A stretch of 64,000 bases of DNA from Ophthalmolycus amberensis (Eukaryota; Chordata; Actinopteri; Perciformes; Zoarcidae): the NCBI GenBank assembly GCA_024529925.1, contig JAFEUB010001041.1, positions 62,001 through 126,000 of the forward strand, read 5' to 3'. Under the pieces are notes generated by a model. The model saw nothing but the letters and a program-made list of their open reading frames with translations. It was not told the DNA's origin and ran no database searches. Both the position numbers and the translations under genes were made by a program. This document shows positions 1-11,300 of this stretch, piece after piece (position 1 is the stretch's first letter; each line of letters begins with the position of its first letter).

Positions 1-2
1 GC

Positions 3-179
3 TTTTTCTCAAGTCTGCCAGTGGATCCTAACAGTGTGAAAGAATCCACCTTCACCAACGGGTTCCGAAAGGCTGGGATACTACGAGATGAAGATGACAG
101 CGCAATGAGGAGCACAACGCAAGCTCAGGGGCAGATTTGCCTCGGGAGCAAAGTGACACTGAGGGTGCAGAGCAGCTAG
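3..179 (+). pseudogene. C-terminal fragment of a possible pogo/Tigger-like transposase
   Basis: An open frame of 58 codons enters from the left window edge and stops at 177-179. It contains a stretch reading FTNGFRKAGILRDEDD, which resembles the conserved tail of pogo/jerky-type DDE transposases, where an SF-x-x-xGI motif precedes an acidic patch. The rest of the gene lies outside the window, so no catalytic residues can be checked. The reading is weak: an LTR-element gag or a host exon end cannot be excluded. Confidence 0.35.
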
Positions 180-300
180 CAGAGCTACGAGCTACGTGCA
201 ACAACAGTTATTGCGTGTTTTTGAGAGAGAGAAATAAATGATCTTGGTTTGCAATATAACTGCTGTCCTGAGTCTGCATTTGGGTCCTTGAACCGGTAGG

Positions 301-392
301 TACATGTCCGATTCGCTAGCTTCTAAGCTAATTTTAACATTACGGCCAATGGGGAAATGCTAACCGCGATTAGCATTAGCGAATATATATAT
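301..392 (+). repeat. Dispersed repeat, inverted copy at 45776-45872
   Basis: About 90 bases, including GCTAGCTTCTAAGCTAATTT and GCTAACCGCGATTAGCATTA, recur in reverse complement at 45776-45872 with few differences. The segment has no coding potential. It lies downstream of the transposase-like fragment and may be part of the same element's 3' region, but no matching terminus is visible. Confidence 0.6.
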
Positions 393-569
393 CTTTGTAC
401 ATCTTTTCATGCAGACATACTTGCATTACAGACTAAGGTCTCTCACGGCTTTCCATCATTGTTCAAAGTCAAAGAATAACTTCATGATGTTAGTTGTAAT
501 GAATAAATATATTTTAAAATCAAGTACATTTCTCTGGCATTTATAGTTTTCTACTGTATTGAAAACGTA

Positions 570-634
570 CCGAACCGTGGCTCCACTGTATCGTACCGAA
601 CCGTGAATTTTGTGAACCGTTACACCCCTACCAG
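570..634 (-). mobile_element. hAT-type terminal fragment
   Basis: Read on the minus strand this is GGGGTGTAACGGTTCACAAA followed by CACGGTTCGGTACGATAC, a terminal motif widespread among fish hAT non-autonomous elements. No partner terminus or 8-bp duplication was found nearby, so this is a truncated end. Confidence 0.5.
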
Positions 635-3244
635 TGACTATACTTTTATGGTTTAATACATTCAATGAGTAAACATACTGTAACATATAATATCCTGCAT
701 TGCAAACATATTGTAAACATAATACATTCCATAAGTAACTATTGTGACATTTTATTATCCACCACTAGGGGTGCTATTAATCACACTAACAATGCTTTTA
801 ATACTTAAATTCCTCACACGTGATACCGTTATTAATTGATACCGTTATTAAGTTAACTTACTCACGAGGTGATGTTACCACCAACCGGCCGTTCAACAAC
901 CGGACAAGGGCTCCAAAAGAGACCTTCGGCTCCCAAAAATCATTTCATACAGTCCGGAACACAAACTAAATAATAAGTAACAAAAGAGGCACTTTAAAAT
1001 GCTAACCGCTGGTGCAGCATTTATATTATTATTAGCTTAGAATGAAACGATCACTTGTTTCATAATCACATTTTTCTGCAACTGCACCGATTCAACCGTG
1101 AGATTGAATCAGGCTCCTTTGGAGCCGTCTATTCAGTGACCCCGAATAGATGGCTATTCAGGGTCACCCCTGTATGCAACACAAAGACACAAGAGATTGA
1201 CAGAAACAGTGTGAGAGCGTTTGCATGTTCATCATGATTGAGCCACATCAAAGCTGTTTTAATGATGCTAAAAAGCTCTACCAGCAGTAAATTAAGGCAA
1301 GAGACAGAACACATCTAAAATCGGGCAAAAGATTTTTCCACGTAATTGATCAGCTTTCCTTTTAACAGCGTTCCAGGGAATGAATTGGAATTGAAATCAG
1401 TGTTCCCAATGAAGCCTGATTCATGCAGTATGTCCACACACACACACATACACACTCCGCCGCTACATATACATAATTGGCATAATTCACACCTGACTCA
1501 CATAACTCAGTGCAGTTGTGTTAGTGCTGAGGGATTCATGCCCTTCAGGGTGTGTGTGTGTGTGCGCGTGTGTGTGAGAGAGAGGGAGAGTGAAAGAAAC
1601 AGACAGAAGAGAGGGATTGAGATGACAAATTTCATGGCAGACAAAAAGGATTTGATTGCATGTGAGCTGACAGTGAAGGTAAAATGATGCCACCAAAGAA
1701 GTGACGCGTGAATGTGTGTCAACTAGAATTACATACATTAGCATCACACGTATTAACAAAGGTGACTTTGTGGGAAATGTTTGGCACAACACCGAAGCAT
1801 ACGCACGAGACATGTGCACATGAACAGTGTACACAAACATCTGAAAGGAATTTGGAATTTGTCTACCAAACTGCACTCCCAAAAATTAATAAAAAATGAA
1901 TTGAAATGGATTTAGTCACCCCTGTCTTACTTCCATTTGAAGGATAATTATGCTCTGAGTTTTGGGTGAAGAAAAGACACATGAAGTTAGCGTTCAGGGC
2001 TTTCTGAATAAAAGGGTATAACCATGATCTTTCCCCAAACTAGTAGTTATGTTTCCTAAACCTGAGAATTTTTGCAGAAAGCCCTGAAGACTAACTTCTT
2101 CCATGTGCGATGAAAACAGGAAGTATAACTTTGCCATGGAGTTAGTGAGTTAATTGTTTATGCTCACGCCACAGCATCTTTTGCGTGGGCATGCGAGCGT
2201 CGAGCACATCAAATGTTTGTCAAGTTATTTGCTTCTGTCTGCATTTGTGGCAATCATGAAAATCACGCTAGTTACAAGATTCTGAAGGTCCATGACTAGA
2301 CGCCGCAAGCGCTTCTTACAAAATACGTAATTTGGCTCTCACACCCTCACACCGGGAACACTGTGGCAAGCATCCATCGAGCATTAGCTGTGAGCAAAGA
2401 CCTGAGCCCTTTATTTGTTTACATTTTGGTGGAGCGTGTGCCTCATGCAGGCTGAGTCCTTGGCACCAGCCCAGGTTCAATTCTGATTATGACAATGCTA
2501 TTAAATAGTGGGCAGGCTCTTCATTTTTTGTCAGATCTACGTTATGCATATCCAAAATGAAGCCAGTCAAGAGTTAGGCAACTTTGAACGTGGCCATGCA
2601 GGATGGAATAATAAATAACACAGAGGATTAAGGATGGACTCTAACATGCAAACCTGGAGGACCGAAAACTCCCAGATTGAGATGCACAGATGAACAACTT
2701 TGTAGAATATTTCAGGTGCACAATCAGTTGAATCTGATGTTGAAGTAGTTAAATGGGATTGCATTTGTTTCAAAAGCATTCTGAAATCCTCCAATGTGTT
2801 GAATTGATTCAATATATTTTGCTAGACTTTCCCTGGATTTTCAAGCAGGTTTCAAAATTGCATGGATTTCCTTGTGTCAAGACAGCTAAAATGCTCTTCT
2901 TCATCCTCAGTGAGCTCTTCACCTCCAGCTTTTACCACCTGCTCTGCCTACAGCCCAAATAATTGTCATGACAATCCTGAGAGCTTCATTATTACTTCCA
3001 GATTCACTGACAGAGATTTGAAATTCAAAGAATTTAACTCCAGCAACACTTGTTTCCACATCTGGGCTTTACTCCTCTGATGGGTTTAGGACAGAACTAA
3101 ATCCAGAAACAGACCTTCATTTCATTAAGCACTTAAGAATAAGAAGCTTAGCATAGAAAAATAAAATGGACCACATAGGCATTTTAATAATCTTTTTTTC
3201 TGTATCCTGGCTAAACAAAAGCATTGGTGATTATGGCTTATTTA
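635..3244. other. No gene recognised; simple repeats only
   Basis: Several open frames of 60-130 codons exist here but none has recognisable domains, and they overlap each other on both strands. A short CA run lies at 1435-1456 and a TG/GA run at 1551-1584. Several pieces look like old unclassified repeats (for example 880-1160). A CTCF-like string CCACTAGGGGTGCTA occurs near 762-776. Confidence 0.5.
1551..1584. repeat. (TG)n/(GA)n microsatellite
   Basis: TG repeat with one CGCG interruption passing into GAGAGA. It explains the repetitive open frames on both strands in this area. Confidence 0.85.
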
Positions 3245-4405
3245 TAATTGACAGGGTGGATAGAGGAGGTGGTGTGGCTGTCTAATCCATATTCTGGATA
3301 TTCAGGGTATTTCGCTTTGATTTTATTGCCCTGACAGTTGAGCTTGATCACAATAATAAGATTTTAGTTGGTGTCTATAGGCAGCCATCAGTCCCAGCTG
3401 AGGCTTTGAATAACTTGGCTGAGCTAGTGTCGACTTTTCTAACCTCTATGATGGTAATCTTAGTTGAGCTCACGTCTATCATTTATATCCAATAAGCTCA
3501 AAGATATTTGCAATGGTATACATTTTACACAGTTCCTTTCTGAACCACACAACCCAATTTGCGTGTGTGGTGGCGGGCGTGGGTGGCTAACCCTGTGGAG
3601 GGGACGGAGTGAGGGAGTGGTTCGGGGAACGGTGCCGGGAAGGGACTTAATTAGGTTGATTGTCTCACTCTCAGCTGTATTTAATCACACAGTAGCGACG
3701 GAGGCGAGAGGGACAGCTCGGGACGAGCGACAGTCCGATGCTGAGACGGACAGGACGGGAGATCACGGAAAACTCCCGCGGCGTGTGCTCGGAGGCAAGG
3801 CAGGAGAGCACACGGCCAAGCCTGTCAGAGTGTATGACAATAAAGAACATTTGAAACCGTCATTCAACCGTGTGCTGGCGTCATTGTGCTCACCAGACCC
3901 ACCGGGTAGCAGAGAACCTGTTACAGCGTGATATCTCAAAATCCAGCCTAATTGATATCATTCTGTGAAATAAACCTGATAAATACATCTTCAGTGGTGT
4001 ATTTGACCCAGGAATAAGTGATCATTATCTTATAGTCTGCATCAGAGGTGTGAGCATTAAGAAAGTAACCTCACATGTGAAAACTAGAAGGAATCTCAAA
4101 AAACTCAAAAATCAAGCTTTTCTACGTGACTTGTGTCACAGTACCATGTCTGATGTCACCAAAATCCCTGATGTAGTGCTTGCTTTAAATCATTTTATTC
4201 ATGTTTTTAATTCAATTGTTGATAATCATGCTCAAGAAATGTTGGGTATTTGGAGATGCCTGATCTTTTTACTTGTAGAAACAGCACTTGGGTTCAAGCT
4301 AGATGGTCCAAAAACCTTTCCCATTGGCTCGTGTTCAGACAACAGGTATCCCTGTACTGCTGCGCTAAGAAAGGCAAAGTCTGACAACTACACTCCTTCA
4401 CCAGC
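3245..4405 (+). pseudogene. L2/CR1-type LINE, endonuclease-region remnant (interrupted)
   Basis: Translated pieces in shifting frames match the APE-type endonuclease and linker of fish L2-like LINEs: ILVGVYRQPS near 3365, FTQFLSEP near 3530, then SLIDIIL, DKYIFSGVFDPGISDHY near 3945-4030, and CTAALRKAKSDNY near 4350-4400. The ISDH motif is the conserved SDH of the endonuclease active site. Stops and frameshifts are common and no reverse transcriptase follows. A solo LTR (3566-3925) splits the element; removing it and one duplication rejoins the LINE almost in register. Family assignment at clade level is an inference. Confidence 0.75.
3566..3925 (+). mobile_element. Solo LTR with perfect 5-bp target duplication
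   Basis: A 360-bp segment starts TGTGG and ends GTTACA, is flanked on both sides by GCGTG (3561-3565 and 3926-3930), and carries a TATTTAA box near 3680 and AATAAA at 3839-3844 on the plus strand. TG...CA ends plus a 5-bp duplication are diagnostic of LTR integration, and no internal region is present, so it is a recombination-derived solo LTR. It sits inside an L2-type LINE and is therefore younger than that LINE. Confidence 0.8.
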
Positions 4406-6545
4406 TCCTCTCAATGAAGCATTGAGTTAGTTCATGCAGGACACAGAAGTACGCCCCCAGCTGTAACCAGCTGATGGAATCATCGTCTCTAATCAGCCAC
4501 ACACCAATCACAGCCCACTCTCACTTCAAAGAGGCCATTTAAATATGACTCCCTCCTCACCAATCCTTTCTACATCTCTGCTGTTACAGACCGTACTGCT
4601 GGCAAAACTTTGACAACAACGCTTCTGGAGATTCACGCTACTCATCATATCGAGCCGGAAGAGGAGTGCCTATCGAAGAGGAGTGCATCTTTGAATCCCA
4701 AGATGACGAGGAATGCTCCGATGAAAGGCCCGAAGAGAGCCGTACTAGCCGCCGTAGCTCAGCTGGCAAGAAAAAATCCCTTGATCGATAAAAAACTGAC
4801 CTGTGACAAAAATCCTAGAAGCTCTCTGTGGCCGCGATATCCCCGCTCCCCTCGGAGATAGTCACTAAGAACTTTTCAGTTTCTCGTTGCAAATGTTAAA
4901 AAATCAGGCCATAGTTCCTCCCGTCGCTCCTCCAACGAAAGGCACATCTAAGAAGAAGAACTGTCCTCGCGCCGCTGCCATCGCTAGCACCTCAGCTGAA
5001 AAAGAGCAAGACTCCATCCTTACGTCGATCTTCAGGAGAAGAACCCGGTCCTCGCCGCTCTCAGTAACATTCGGTCCTCTCTTAGCGGGATGGATGTCAG
5101 CTGTGGCTCTTCACGGTGCGCTACGACGGAAGCCAGCCAGCGTGCTCTTATGGAAGCCGGTCGGCGTGCTCCCCATTGACGTCATGCTGCTTCGAACGCT
5201 GGGAACTGCAGTTCCCGCAGCTTCAACTGGCGTGCCATTCTTTCCACCTGCAGCTGCAATTTCTCCTCAGCTAAGGAATCAAATCCTCGCAGGTGATGGC
5301 GTTAATATGATTAAAAATCTGCTGTGTTCAACCGTCCCCACTCGTCTTGTGTCAAGAAGTGAATAAACCATACACCTGTCAATGGCTCAGAACTTGGCAA
5401 AAACTAGTAGAAGCCACTCGTGTTTTGTTAATTATTTAATTACTGGTCTAGTTCGAGGTTTTCTTGCTGGCTTTAAGTTTTCTTCCAAAAGTATCCCATG
5501 TCTGTAAAAATCTTTTATCTGCTCTGAAGAACCAGAAATAGTGGACAAGTATTGGCCAAAGAAATTGAGAAGGGCTACATGATCGGGCCTTATGACAGTC
5601 ATCCCTTCTTCACATTATGCATAAATGCCATAGCTATAGCTAATAAATATAAATACTACTATTAATAATAATAAAATAATAAAATAAAATCTGATAATAT
5701 ACTGGCGTCAAATGCCGAGATAAAACATATTTTCAGTTAGACTAACCTTTGTCTGTCGTAGTGTATATTCAATACCCTTTTAGAAGCACTTTGTTGATTA
5801 TTGTTGAATAACTGCAAAATGCCATCCGTTCTTCACCTATTAGATGCCTTTCTAGTAGTGGATTTCTACAAACCCATTCAGCTCGATGCATTAGTGCACT
5901 CAAGCTTACTTTAAGCAATTGGGTGTTCCTCTCTCTGAAAACCCAAGACCACTGAAAGCGATCACATTGGACAGCGATCTTACGCAGGTGTCGCTGCCTC
6001 TCAAAGTTGGTTTGTATTAGAGAAGTCACGAAAAGTGTGTGGGATGCTGCGTCTTTTACTAAACGTGCATTACTGTTGTGTTAGGCCACCTTAAACTTGC
6101 TATGAGAATTATTCCCCAAGGCAGATCATTCGTGGCGGACAAACTCCACGATCTTGTTGCCTTAAATGAAGTAGATCTGATCGAAGATTTTGGTCATTGC
6201 TTTGCTATAATTGGAACGGCTGTAGTTTTTCCACAGCAATAATACAGAAACTTCAGTCGCTCTCAATTTCTTTACTGATGCTGCTACTTGTATTGGTTTT
6301 TGGGGAATCTACAACAATCAATGGTTCCCGGACACGCCAAAAGAGTCGATCGCACTCCCTTCACATCTACTCCTCAAAGCCTGTGTAGTGGGGAATGCTC
6401 TCCAGAGAAGGAAGTGTAGGGTTGTGAATGCAGCCCTCAGGCTCCTCCCCCAATCAGTGCCAGCATATATAACGCACCTCTGGTCCTGGCCTCACTCCTT
6501 TTTGGCCCCTGGGACTCTGTGGTGGCTCATCGTGGGTTTCAGATA
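4406..6545 (+). pseudogene. Degenerate DIRS-type (tyrosine-recombinase order) retrotransposon, gag to RNase H
   Basis: Plus-strand fragments in several frames follow the DIRS/Ngaro order. A basic, serine-rich gag-like stretch lies at about 4585-5060. The reverse-transcriptase entry EIEKGYMIGPYDSHPFFT is near 5557-5617. The C-terminal RT motif LKLAMRIIPQGRSFV lies at about 6090-6137, and the RNase H motif TDAATCIGFWGIYNNQWFP at 6274-6330. The middle of the RT (including its YxDD region) is missing or scrambled and stops are frequent. No tyrosine recombinase can be seen downstream. The same RT and RNase H signatures occur on the minus strand in the element at 30.3-34.3 kb, which supports the assignment. 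The last part is cut by the hAT insertion at 6554. Confidence 0.7.
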
Positions 6546-6699
6546 GTTTCTCCTAGTGATGGCGAGATGAAGCTTCATGAAGCATTGAAGCTTTCCATCC
6601 AATTGGTTCACTCATGGGCTGAAGCTTCATGGTGATTAATTTGCTCTACTGTGCCATCAAGTGGACAATAACTGTAAAACAGGCAGAGTGATTAATGAT

Positions 6700-7671
6700 C
6701 TATGAGGGTGGTTGTGAGGAGGAGGAGGAGGAAGACGCGCTGTTTCGTAAAACGGCAGCACATTCAGACGTGAGCCTCTTCTCGGCATCTGCTGCTTTAG
6801 TCGGTCTAAAGAAGCCTATCCTTTTAAATCTTGGATCGAGCAGTGTCGCCAGTGACATGATGCTCATGGATTGCAATGTGTACAGCTTCTCCCTCAACTG
6901 TCTCCTCAGACTGTCAGCCATTGCTGTGCTCTCTGGAGTTTGGATAATTCCCGTTTCCTCCTCCAGTGTGTGGTGTAGCATTGATAAAAGGGGAATGACT
7001 TTTGATCCTGACACTCTGTGGCATCATGAAATGGGGACAGCACTTTTACACACTGCGATAATGTCAAACTGTTGTGATGAGAGTGGGGCCACGTCAGTGT
7101 GTAGGCCTGCCAAAGCTGCTCCTACAGGTTCCCTGAGGTCATAAAGACGTTGGAGCATGTGGTATGTGCTGTTCCAGCGTGTATCCACCTCTTGAATCGG
7201 CTTCAGTGTCAGCCGGCCCATTTGCTCCTGCACCTGTGTCAGCCTCTCCTATAAAATTAGCCAACAAAAAGTGATTAATTCAAGTGTCACTGCAGCAGCA
7301 ACTTAAACAAAACAGCATAATTTAGAATATTGCAATGAAATAAAGGAATTCACCTTTGCAGTGGTGCTGCTCTTGAAATAGCCCACTATTTTCCTGGAGT
7401 TTGCCCGGATGTCGGACACAGTGTTTTGGGCAAGTGTCTTTTTTATGAGCAAATTTAAAGTATGCGCCACACAATTTGCGTGATGCAAATGAAGCTCCCT
7501 GGCACAAGCACCCATATTTGCTGCGCCATCAGTCACAAGGCAAGTAACTTTTTGGGCAATACCCCACTCAGACATAAGTGCTGCTTTCACTGTTGCCAAA
7601 TTTCCAGCAGTATTATGAAGGTATATTTGTGTCTTTATTACGCAAACAAACAAAAAAAGTTTTAAAAGCAA
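6700..7671 (-). pseudogene. ZBED-like hAT transposase, broken, one intron visible
   Basis: The first block (7671-7354) holds the catalytic-region motif CLVTDGAANMGACARELHLH followed by CVAHTLNLL. A 105-bp intron with GT at 7353 and AG at 7249 removes a frame break, and the next block continues QVQEQMGRLTLKPIQEVDTR then WNSTYHMLQRLYDLREPVGA. One frameshift near 7040 joins it to SGSKVIPLLSML and TLLDPRFKRIGF. The frame then ends at a serine run, so the C-terminal hATC dimerisation segment is gone. A short block near 8700-8810 (ARKRRFSPVWELL) may be the remains of the BED zinc-finger exon. The protein would be inactive as it stands. Confidence 0.85.
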
Positions 7672-7735
7672 ATATATAAACTGAGAATAATTTATTTATT
7701 AGTTTTGCTTGTGAAACTAGAATTTTTGGTTAAAA

Positions 7736-7892
7736 AAATTAAATCTTTGGTTGAAAACAATATATCTTTGGTTGAAAAAAAAAGCTTTGGTTTCAAAACG
7801 AAAAGCTTTGGTTTTGAATCCAAAAGCTTTGAAACCAAAGCTTTGAAACCAAAAGCTTTGGAACCAAAAGTTTTGAAGCCAAAAGCTGAGTT
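7736..7892. repeat. AAAGCTTTGG-type minisatellite inside the hAT element
   Basis: Roughly eight to ten degenerate copies of a 15-18 bp unit built on CCAAAAGCTTTG and its inverse. The unit is near-palindromic (AAAGCTTT), so it appears in both orientations and produces repetitive frames on both strands. This lies where coding exons would be expected and is not protein-coding. Confidence 0.7.
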
Positions 7893-9209
7893 GGGTGTAG
7901 TGGGCGGGGCATACGCTTCTGAATGTGCCAAGAGTTTAGATTGGTCGGTTTGACTTGTCTCTTGGTATCTGCTTCATCTAAACACAGACGGGAGGTTACG
8001 GTGACATGGAGGTAAGTTGACGTTATACTGCTCTGTTTTGTCAAAATTATTTTAAATGTAGCAGCACTTCACTTTGTTTTCATGTTATTAGTGTCTCTTT
8101 TTTTAAGGAACGATATGGAGGGCTGCTGTGTTGACATGAAGCTCTGCTTTCTCAGTCAGCTAGCATTAGCTGACAAGCTAGCTAACGTTAGCTGACAAGC
8201 TAACATAGCCATGTCTCAGGCAAAGTGCACGTAAAGTTAGCCCACAGTGAGCCCACAGTGGGCCCACAGTGGGCTGACTTTACTCCCTTACCGGGAGCTA
8301 TAACATCACATGTTTGTTAAAATAATTGGTTAAGTTACGTGACATTTGTAGCTGACAAGCTAGCTAACGTTAGCTGGCAAGCTAACTAACGTTAGCGGTA
8401 GCTCGTCTGCCTGTATCCGACCGTAGTTAAGCCTTGTAAAGTAACTTGTTTTGCCTTCACTTTGAAACTTCAGAGGTTGAATCATATCTTACTGAGATTG
8501 TGACGATTTTACAGATCATTTATACTTCATATTATGTCCTTAAACGGACCAACAGGAGCTCAGGTTGTGAACCTGGAATATCACTTTAAGTCCGGTAACG
8601 TTACAAACGAGATTAATTACAAGGATAAACTGAATTTGAGTATTTTGCTCCCTTTGTTTTGTGGTGTGAAATAAAACTAACTCTACATTTTGTTTTGTTT
8701 TCGGGAGCCAGGCGCAAACGGCTCAGTTCATCAAGCTGAGGGGGAAGAATGACGGCCTCTTCACCAGACAGGAGTTCCCAGACAGGAGAAAATCTCCTCT
8801 TTCTTGCTGGTTCCATCGCAGAAAAAAGAAGCTCTAGTAGTTTGCAAACAAACGCGCAATAAAGTCCTAAGTACACAAAATGTGACCGGGGATCCATTGC
8901 GTTTCACTGCCCCTTATATTTCGAATCACACGGCAAACCCGTGAACCATTTCCTGAATAAGTCATGTGGTACGGCCGGTTCGCGAGGCTTCGAACGTCAC
9001 CACATACGTCATCAACACAAGCCTCCATACACGCCTCATAAAAATCTTCCTGGATTACTCGACACAAGCTTCGAAGCCTCGACACGAAAGGTCACATCAC
9101 TAGTTTCTCCTCTTGTTGCCGTCTGACTACTTACCCCATATGTGAGGTGGTAAGTAGTCACAATTTTAACTTGTATTATTTTGCAGCGTGGGGCGCCCTT
9201 TTAATCTCT

Positions 9210-9888
9210 GGCCAAATCCCAATGTCTCCCCTAAAGCCTCAAACCCTGAACCCTCAAGGGCTTACTGACGTCACCTGGTAAGTGGGTGAGTGTGAGAGAC
9301 TGTGAGGGCTTGAAATGGTGTAAATAGGAATGGGACAGCACTTTGCTGCAACATATCACGTTACCATGAAAACGACAAAAAATATGATGTATAATTGTAG
9401 GTATTTATTTTATACTTTGTAATCCCTGACGTGAACGTCTTCAGGCTCTTTCCTCACACGATGAGATCTAACTTCATATCATCTATTTACTCGTTTTGTC
9501 AAAACAGCTTCAAAGACTAAATCAAATATTTGATGAATAAATAAATATCCTCTGATTTCATGTTTATTTTAATGTTTCTGAGTACATTTATTATGACAGG
9601 CTGAACACACGTGAGCCGTCCTCTTTGTTAACCTTTTTTTTACGCCTCCATGCGTCCACTGGTTACCCCGTGTTTAACGTCACATTGCAATGATTTGTGG
9701 GTAATTCCCTGAGGCTAAATCAGCACCATGCTGACTTACGGAAAGGGTTCATAAAGGGCTCAAAATGTCTGCCAGAGAGCCTCAAACACTTGACGATTTG
9801 ACAGTGGGACATCCCTAAACCCTCACGGACTTCGCGGGAGCGCGCCTCAAAGTCCGTGAGTCCGTGAGGGGAACGTTGGGATTTGGCC
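9210..9888. mobile_element. 679-bp MITE with GGCCAAATCCCAA termini
   Basis: The left end GGCCAAATCCCAATGT and the reverse complement of the right end GGCCAAATCCCAACGT match over about 22 bp, and each is bordered by TCT (9207-9209, 9889-9891), a possible 3-bp duplication. Subterminal regions are rich in CCCTCA and TGAGGG direct and inverted copies. There is no coding capacity. The superfamily is not certain: 3-bp duplications fit PIF/Harbinger, but TCT is not the usual TWA. Confidence 0.7.
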
Positions 9889-10241
9889 TCTGTTTATCAT
9901 TTGTAGGTTCACCTGCTGCTGTTTCGCTGCCTCCATTTAGCCTGTTTTGCTTCTGTTTTACATGTTTTGGCTGTTATTTGTTTTGATGATTTGCGTCTTT
10001 AACCGTCATTTTGCTGCCACTGGCATCTTTTTGAGGAAACTGAGTGAATTGAATCTTCAAACAATAGGCTGAACTACAGGATAATACTTATCCACAAAGG
10101 TTCCTCTTTTGGTCTTCTTACTATTGATACTGGTGCTGATAATTTGAATTCTCTTTTTCTTAAACCTTTAGTGCCACTGATTGCAGAATGCAAAACTCAT
10201 ATAGTAAACTCTCTTCACTGGAATAATCCCAACAGCCTAAA
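9889..10241. other. Unclassified segment, possible retroelement remnant
   Basis: About 350 bases of T-rich DNA. A 50-codon open stretch near 10091-10240 on the plus strand (GSSFGLLTIDTGADNLNSLF) looks protein-like but I cannot assign it. Its start may continue the DNA flanking the 9210 MITE. Confidence 0.3.
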
Positions 10242-10440
10242 TGGTTAATGGACTGTACTTGTATAGGGCTTTTCTTTCTTACCATTCAAAGCACTTTCAC
10301 TCTACTTGTCATCATTCACCCATTCACACCCTGATGGCAGGGGCTAAGTGCCACCTGCCTATCAGACTAACTCATTCACACACTGTAGGCACAGCTACGG
10401 GAGCAATTTTGGGGTTAAGTGTCTTGCTCAAGGACAATCA
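10242..10440 (-). repeat. tRNA-derived SINE, head truncated
   Basis: Contains the conserved body CATTCACCCATTCACACCCT and GGGTTAAGTGTCTTGCTCAA, also present at 21834-22020 and 42503-42791. Those better copies end in a tRNA-like head on the minus strand. This copy stops before the head. Confidence 0.6.
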
Positions 10441-10835
10441 GCTGTTGGATGTCTCTGATCTTGATTTTAATTCACTTCAATTTCAACACATCCATAAATT
10501 AGTGCTAAACTCATACAAAACCAAATGGATGCTGTTCAACAAGAATACTTAAACTGAATCTTTTAACATTAATTTGGCAAATGGCATATCCATAGAGTGT
10601 ATCTTATTATCTGGCTTGACAATTATTTGAATGTCAAGCATCTTACTACATCTTACGTTACTAAATTGAAAACCATACTTGGTTTTGTTGCACAGAAATA
10701 AGAAAAGCTTCCCTATTCACCATAAAAAATTGCAGAATCAATATTTTGTATCTGTTTTGGATAATGGCGATGTTTAATATGGCGGTATTGAAATCACTTG
10801 ATGCTGTCTCTCACACTTTTACACTTCAATGTATT
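10441..10835 (+). pseudogene. L2-type LINE fragment, end of reverse transcriptase
   Basis: In-frame pieces FQHIHKLVLNSYKTKWMLF, then NINLANGISIE, then LVLLHRNKK and SVLDNGDV match the order of the conserved region after the RT core in fish L2-like LINEs (the LNxxKTKxMLF block, the NGxxIE block, and a final LDYGD motif). Frames shift at least twice. It directly abuts the SINE at 10242-10440, so one may have inserted into the other. Confidence 0.6.
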
Positions 10836-10912
10836 TATGTCCTATTTTATTATCTCTATTGCATGTTTACTATCTTGTTGTGTTGTATCTTAACACAATT
10901 GTTGACGAGGTT

Positions 10913-11300
10913 ATTATGACTGGTGGCACAAACAGGACTCTAGAGCATGTAAAAAGTATTTACTTGGAAAGCTGGTTTCAGTACACCCAAGCGGTTCCCC
11001 AGGAACTGCATATGGCTGGAGAGATGGTTCACCTGGGCAGAAACAGATGCTTGGAAAGGTCTCTTGTCTGTCGGAAAACTCCTTCATGGCTGCACCAATG
11101 GCAGACCGCTGCTCCACATACTGGTGATTGTAGCTGCCTTGAGCACGGAGAGTTGCAGGCATAGGATCTGAGTCCATGATGGCTAGTTCGCACTATTATG
11201 ACTGGAGGCACAAACAGGACTCAAGAGCACAACTCAAAACACAGTGGATGAGTTGAGTAAAAGGTATTTATTTGAAAAGCTGGTTTTGGTACACAGGAGA
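10913..11300 (-). mobile_element. LTR-retrotransposon fragment with repeated 80-bp flanks
   Basis: A block with TTATGACTGGTGGCACAAAC and CTGGTTTCAGTACAC (10913-10990) recurs at 11197-11296. The DNA between them reads on the minus strand as a start codon followed by MDSDPMPATLRAQGSYNHQY, similar in style to the first residues of fish Gypsy gag proteins. This fits an LTR end followed by a gag start, but no clean LTR boundary or primer-binding site was recognised. Confidence 0.4.

Larger units (their letters stand above)
6554..9102 (-). mobile_element. hAT DNA transposon, 2549 bp, perfect 8-bp target duplication
   Basis: The ends start TAGTGATG and end CATCACTA, and the element is flanked by GTTTCTCC at 6546-6553 and 9103-9110, the 8-bp duplication expected of hAT transposition. 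Subterminal DNA holds repeated GCTTCGAAGC-like and GCTAACGTTAGCT motifs (8160-8400). It encodes a broken transposase on the minus strand. Between the N-terminal and catalytic parts (about 7690-8600) the coding DNA is replaced by non-coding filler including a minisatellite. The target appears to be the decayed DIRS-type element or its flank. Confidence 0.9.

Noticed and set aside
4610..5366. Two plus-strand frames (83 and 159 codons) as host genes
   Set aside because: A different frame through the same DNA gives DIRS-type gag-like sequence and is followed by RT and RNase H motifs, so these are shadows within a decayed retroelement.
7692..8044. Repetitive frames on both strands (KALEPKVLKPKA-like)
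   Set aside because: They are readings of the AAAGCTTTGG minisatellite inside a dead hAT element.
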